This document shows positions 7,026 through 10,150 of a stretch of DNA of 10,150 nt, in pieces. Source of the DNA: Hamiltosporidium magnivora (lineage: Eukaryota > Microsporidia > Dubosqiidae); contig PITI01000629.1 in the NCBI GenBank assembly GCA_004325065.1, forward strand, positions 1 through 10,150, in the 5' to 3' direction. The notes under the pieces are model-generated. The model saw only the letters and a list, made by a program, of their open reading frames with translations, made no database searches and had not been told where the DNA came from. Numbering within the stretch: the stretch's first letter is position 1; each line of letters starts with the position of its first letter. The position numbers were made by a program, and so were the translations under genes.

Positions 7026-7530
7026 TAATTCATGGAACCCTTTATACTGAGTATGCGATAATATGAATGAACACCAGTAAAAAAATTTCAAAATTTGGAA
7101 AAATAAGCTCGATGTCTTATTTTTGATACGCTTAAAAATATAGAACACTCATTTAAGGCGGAATATTTTTCCAAGATTCACTTCAAATTGTCGAAACAGT
7201 GAAAGTAAGGAAAATTACTTATATGGCACTTCGTAGAATTTTTATTTTTGAATTTAGTGCAAATATAATTTCTTATTAGATGATATGGAGCATGTTTCTG
7301 ACATAATATAGCAAACCCACCTTAAAAGATTAAAAATACCCATAAAACTAGGAATATACACTCTTTGAATAGTACCAAACATATTACTCGAGACAAATTC
7401 TTACGACTGTCTTTTAACTTGGAGCTTAAGCCTACAGGCCTGAGCGAGTTGAAGAAATATATTACTTTATGGCTTCAGAAAGCTCAGAAACAGGAACACT
7501 TTATTTTTTCATACTTATACAGACTAAAAG
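7020..7530 (+). pseudogene. Ty3/gypsy-like reverse transcriptase remnant
   Basis: Broken pieces in the right order match Ty3/gypsy reverse transcriptase, the polymerase that copies the element's RNA. At 7021-7047, SFNSWNPLY resembles the SxSPWxSPL segment. At 7131-7190, TLKNIEHSFKAEYFSKIHFK matches the palm motif around FSKIDL, with the catalytic Asp read as His at 7179-7181. At 7224-7284, IFIFEFSANIISY leads into a YLDD box that has lost one base. Then EHVSDII and LKRLKIPIKLGI follow, as after YxDD. At 7398-7530, FLRLSFNLELKPTG, LKKYITLW and FIFSYLYRLKG match the FLG...KP...FLG..NYYR region. The distance from DD to FL is 119 bases, close to the roughly 43 codons expected; palm motif to DD is only about 100 bases, so roughly 90 bases are missing. 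Many stops and frameshifts make it inactive. Alignment was by eye. Confidence 0.6.
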
Positions 7531-8225
7531 GAATAAAGTGTTAAGCAACTAAATACTAAAGTAATAATTCCAGATTGGGAAATAATTCGTGCACAAAGAA
7601 CGACTCGAAACATAGTAAAAGACTTAATGAATTAATACAAAAAGCAGAATAAACCAAGAAAAGATTGTAAAGAAAATATTAATACAACGTATTTCAATTG
7701 CATTTTTTGTAATTTATTATGGTAAATAGATAATGATTCTATTTTATACCGAATATTGGATTCTTGTCAAATAAATGTAAAATCTTAAAAAGGTTGCATA
7801 TTTTATATTTTTTAATATTATTATTATCTTTTTGGCTTGACTGTTCTAGCTGCTTTCCTAAGATTCTATCGATAACCCCGGATATCCACATCACAAAACC
7901 AATCCTTGTAGAGGGTTTATACCATTAAATAGTCAAATTTGCCAGGTGTTTGTGTATTTCTGCTGCTTATATTGTACATGAAGAAATTAATACGCTTGTA
8001 AAAAAACAAGATGAGTAGCCTTTCTAATTAAACTACACTATTCAAACCAAAAAAAACAATCACTAGAATATATCTCAGTATCACAAATGGGCTTAAATTA
8101 GACAAAGGTATACATATCAACTGGTATAATCAGCTACTTAGAATTCCTGAAACATGGGGGATGCTTTTTCTCGTATCTATCATGCGCAAAGTCTCCAAAT
8201 CAGAGTGAGAAAGGTTGGGTTCGGA
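7531..8225 (+). other. Probable continuation of decayed retroelement
   Basis: No intact gene. Two short stretches look protein-like on the plus strand. VIIPDWEIIRAQRTTRNIV at 7561-7617 could be the start of the RNase H segment, which follows reverse transcriptase in Ty3/gypsy elements. A 58-codon stop-free run at 8032-8205 contains GIHINWYNQLLRIPETWGML, which could be the integrase core segment around its first Asp. Each match is weak alone; order and strand agree with the upstream remnant. No long terminal repeat pair was found by eye. Confidence 0.3.
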
Positions 8226-8536
8226 TGTTTTTTATAGTAAATATTTAGTACTCCAGCTTCCGTTTATGATATATTCACATTAAAAACTATAAACAAGCTT
8301 AATAAAAACTTTTTTCCGTTTTATATACCATCTATTCTATAATGATTTTTACGAGTAAAGCAAAAATGCAGTGTGGTTATTCCATTAAAAGCCTAAATCA
8401 TGATTTCACATCGGTTCCGTGTAATCTTTACAAGTAGATGGTTTTTAATCTGGTTATTCTATTTTGCCGTATTAAATTTCTTTTGTAATACTAACCGTTA
8501 TATTTTTATAAATTTATTATGGCTATAGGATTTACA
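8226..8536. other. Gene-free stretch left of Tc1-like element
   Basis: AT-rich sequence without a supported gene or RNA. A short motif, TGGTTATTC, occurs twice (about 8375 and 8452), too short to interpret. It may be the tail of the retroelement remnant or plain intergenic DNA. Confidence 0.45.
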
Positions 8537-8555
8537 CAGTATGCAAAATATACTG
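8537..8555 (+). repeat. Left outer terminal repeat of Tc1-like element
   Basis: CAGTATGCAAAATATACTG aligns with the inward-read right end (reverse complement of 9974-9994) at about 16 of 20 positions when one gap is allowed. It is preceded by TACA rather than TA alone, so a two-base change at the junction is implied. Confidence 0.5.
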
Positions 8556-8705
8556 ATACTTATGTTTTAATAAAACTAATTATTTATAGAACGTCGTAAT
8601 TTAAAGTGTTATTTTTAGGTATAATGAGATATATTTTATGTATTTAATGAATATTTTTATATAATTTCTCTATATTAACGATAGAATTGAAATTGCAAAT
8701 CTGTG

Positions 8706-8727
8706 GTAAAAATGAAAACAGACACTT
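8706..8727 (+). repeat. Left inner repeat of Tc1-like element
   Basis: GTAAAAATGAAAACAGACAC lies 163 bases inside the left outer repeat and five bases beyond the transposase stop. It matches the inward-read right inner repeat (reverse complement of 9799-9820) at about 14 of 22 positions without gaps. Alone it would be weak; position is the main support. Confidence 0.4.
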
Positions 8728-8731
8728 CTAT

Positions 8732-9699
8732 TTAATATTTATTATACCATCCACGAGCAAGTAAAACAGCTAACACATGTTTTTTCATAGAACTAGCAAG
8801 TTTTTTGCAAAAAACATAAGAATTATATTTCATATTTCGATTAATTTTTGCTTTACCTCATTCATATTTTTCAAGGTAAAATTAAACAAATATTTTTTCC
8901 TATAAGCCCAAAGATGTTCTATTGGGTTTAAATCTAGTAATTGGGATGGCAAGGGAAGTATTTCGATTCTTTTCTTTGAAAATATCACACAGCAACCTTT
9001 GGTGTTTGTTTAATTTTATTACCTTGCTGATAAATATACAGGTCTAAACCCAAATTTTTTTAAAATGATTCTAAATTATTTTCAAGAATAGTAAATGTTG
9101 AAATCGGTCTATAGAGTATCAATAAATTCTAGAATATCAACACAGTAATATGACATAAATGTCTGAACCATAATATTTCCACTTTTATGTAACTGAGTTT
9201 GTCATATAATAAGGATTAAGGCGTTTTTCATACTTCCTTAATACCTAAACCGTACCTTCTGAATTTAAAAAATTAAAAATTGCATTGCACACTAAATATG
9301 TACGCTTCCAATCGCTATCTTAAAATGATTTAAATAATTTCAAATGTAGAAACCATATTTTTAAGTGACAACAAAGGTTTTTGAGCGGAGGAACAAGCAT
9401 AGACACTAACCTTGCTTATATGGTTTCTTATGGTTTGAAAATCATCATAATAACTACACAATGCCTCCAATTTTAGGTGATATCTGGTGAAGTGATTTTA
9501 GAATTCTCTCTTCCAACATCAGAAATTTTATTTGCGACGGCAAAATCTATAACAGGAGGTCTTCAGGGTCTATTTTTACGATTTGAATTTTTTCTATTTG
9601 TAAACTCTGTAAAGTATCGTGGAGTTTTGACCTAGCTACTTGTAGCAATTTATAAATTTTTCTATTGAATAGCCTTTTAGCTTAATTCCACCCTAGCAT
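8732..9699 (-). pseudogene. Tc1-like (DD34E-type) transposase pseudogene
   Basis: A fossil cut-and-paste transposase of about 322 codons, near the usual 340, broken by many stops and frameshifts. Going from the N-terminus: a helix-turn-helix piece LKGYSIEKFI (about 9650-9684); the linker RPPVIDFAVANKISD (about 9520-9562, the Tc1 GRP region); AQKPLLSLKNM (about 9353-9385, the KKPLLS segment); SGNIMVQTFMS and DILEFIDTL (about 9108-9185, cf. GGxxMVWGCMS); YIYQQGNK (about 9018, cf. QQDN); LLDLNPIEHLWAYRKK (about 8893-8940); and an intact C-terminus, LASSMKKHVLAVLLARG, then WYNKY and stop at 8732. The second catalytic Asp is Gly (9021-9023), the first is unrecognisable, and the final Glu (8917-8919) remains. 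The gap between them is 101 bases, 34 codons less one base, which fits DD34E with one deletion. A start at 9699 is plausible but not certain. Confidence 0.88.
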
Positions 9700-9798
9700 T
9701 TTTCTTCCTGGTTGAATGAATATATCTAATTTGATATATGATTTAAAACTCAAAAGAAATAATTATTGATCTATGACATAGAATATTTAACATTTTTT

Positions 9799-9820
9799 AG
9801 GTGTCCGGGTGTTTTTTGAC
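9799..9820 (-). repeat. Right inner repeat of Tc1-like element
   Basis: Read inward on the minus strand this begins GTCAAAAAACACCCGGACAC, sharing AATGTCAAAAAA with the right outer repeat 168 bases further out. It lies about 100 bases before the putative transposase start. CCCGG is the most GC-rich patch of the element, consistent with a conserved binding site. Confidence 0.5.
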
Positions 9821-9973
9821 ATTTCAAAAATATTTATCTGCAAAGGTTCATTCAATTATATAATCAATTTTACCAAAGAAAACATAGATTTAGAATATTA
9901 TGAATCATTATTTACTATAAAACAATTTTGAAATTCCTTTTAAAATAAATGAAAGTTTATATTTTTTGAGTTT

Positions 9974-9994
9974 CAAGATTTTTTTGACATTCTG
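9974..9994 (-). repeat. Right outer terminal repeat of Tc1-like element
   Basis: Read inward on the minus strand this starts CAGAATGTCAAAAAAATC and is flanked outside by TA (9995-9996), as expected at a Tc1/mariner terminus. It pairs with 8537-8555. Confidence 0.55.
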
Positions 9995-9996
9995 TA

Positions 9997-10150
9997 TGTG
10001 TTATGATTTAAAAGAAATTCTTTGTTATAAAATCTGCAATATACTTTAAAACGTAGAAAAATATTTTTTTTATTGCAAACATCATTTACAATTTCTTCTA
10101 TAATTCTTTAAAATTGTATTTAGGGAACTTATAGATAGCTTTGAACATAT
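9997..10150. other. AT-rich right margin, no feature seen
   Basis: About 150 bases beyond the transposon end. A stop-free minus-strand run of about 40 codons is present but matches nothing I recognise and is not called. Confidence 0.4.

Larger units (their letters stand above)
8537..9994 (-). mobile_element. Decayed Tc1-like DNA transposon
   Basis: An element of about 1.46 kb carrying a dead Tc1-type transposase on the minus strand between matching inverted ends. The right end, read inward, is CAGAATGTCAAAAAAATC starting at 9994 and preceded by TA (9995-9996), the target dinucleotide of the superfamily. The left end is CAGTATGCAAAATATACTG at 8537, with TA at 8533-8534. Shorter related repeats lie inside each end at similar distances (8706-8727 and 9799-9820), next to the transposase termini. 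Size fits Tc1/mariner elements (about 1.2-1.7 kb). Both ends and gene are degraded, so it is certainly immobile. Gene identity is firm; the exact boundaries are inferred. Confidence 0.7.

Noticed and set aside
7270..7300. Treating LLDDMEHVSD as an intact reverse transcriptase box
   Set aside because: The frame is broken just before the two Asp codons and the usual residues between DD and EH are missing, so it is only reported as a remnant.
8140..8230. tRNA suggested by GGTTGGGTTCGGAT resembling a T-arm
   Set aside because: No acceptor, D- or anticodon arms can be paired upstream at the right distances.
9997..10120. Forty-codon stop-free minus-strand run as a gene fragment
   Set aside because: No recognisable motif and a run this short is expected by chance at the window edge.

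Overview
The window looks like nuclear DNA of a compact, strongly AT-rich eukaryote, most probably a microsporidian. The support is two intronless conserved eukaryotic genes, a CCC run within a few bases of both start codons (the known microsporidian start-proximal motif), a polyadenylation-type AATAAA overlapping one stop codon, a shortened karyopherin, and remnants of Tc1 and Ty3/gypsy elements of kinds common in TE-rich microsporidia. No species can be named from sequence alone.

Layout. Positions 1-~170 hold a 69-bp tandem repeat running off the left edge. Positions 171-488 are the G-poor 5' flank of the first gene. Positions 489-2411 (+) encode the large subunit of replication protein A (RFA1/RPA70) with all four OB-fold domains and the zinc ribbon. 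Positions 2412-3184 are a convergent intergenic spacer built almost wholly of simple repeats: a C-free G-rich half with a textbook G-quadruplex motif, then a (CTAAA)n mosaic. Positions 3185-5815 (-) encode an importin-beta family karyopherin resembling Nmd5/Sxm1/importin-7. Positions 5816-~6120 are its repeat-rich 5' flank. From about 6120 to the right edge no intact gene is visible. That 4 kb is a graveyard: a heavily decayed Ty3/gypsy-like reverse transcriptase on + (about 7020-7530, perhaps more on both sides), then a decayed Tc1-like transposon (about 8537-9994) with its dead transposase on - (8732-9699) and apparent two-repeat (IR/DR) termini.

The two genes are not a functional operon. 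One binds single-stranded DNA in replication and repair; the other carries cargo into the nucleus. They converge on the repeat spacer and have separate promoters. The most unusual property is a mirrored strand asymmetry: on each gene's coding strand the 5' flank is almost G-free, the 3' flank almost C-free, and the skew changes sign along the gene. The spacer is where the two 3' flanks meet. This asymmetry fades in the transposon graveyard.
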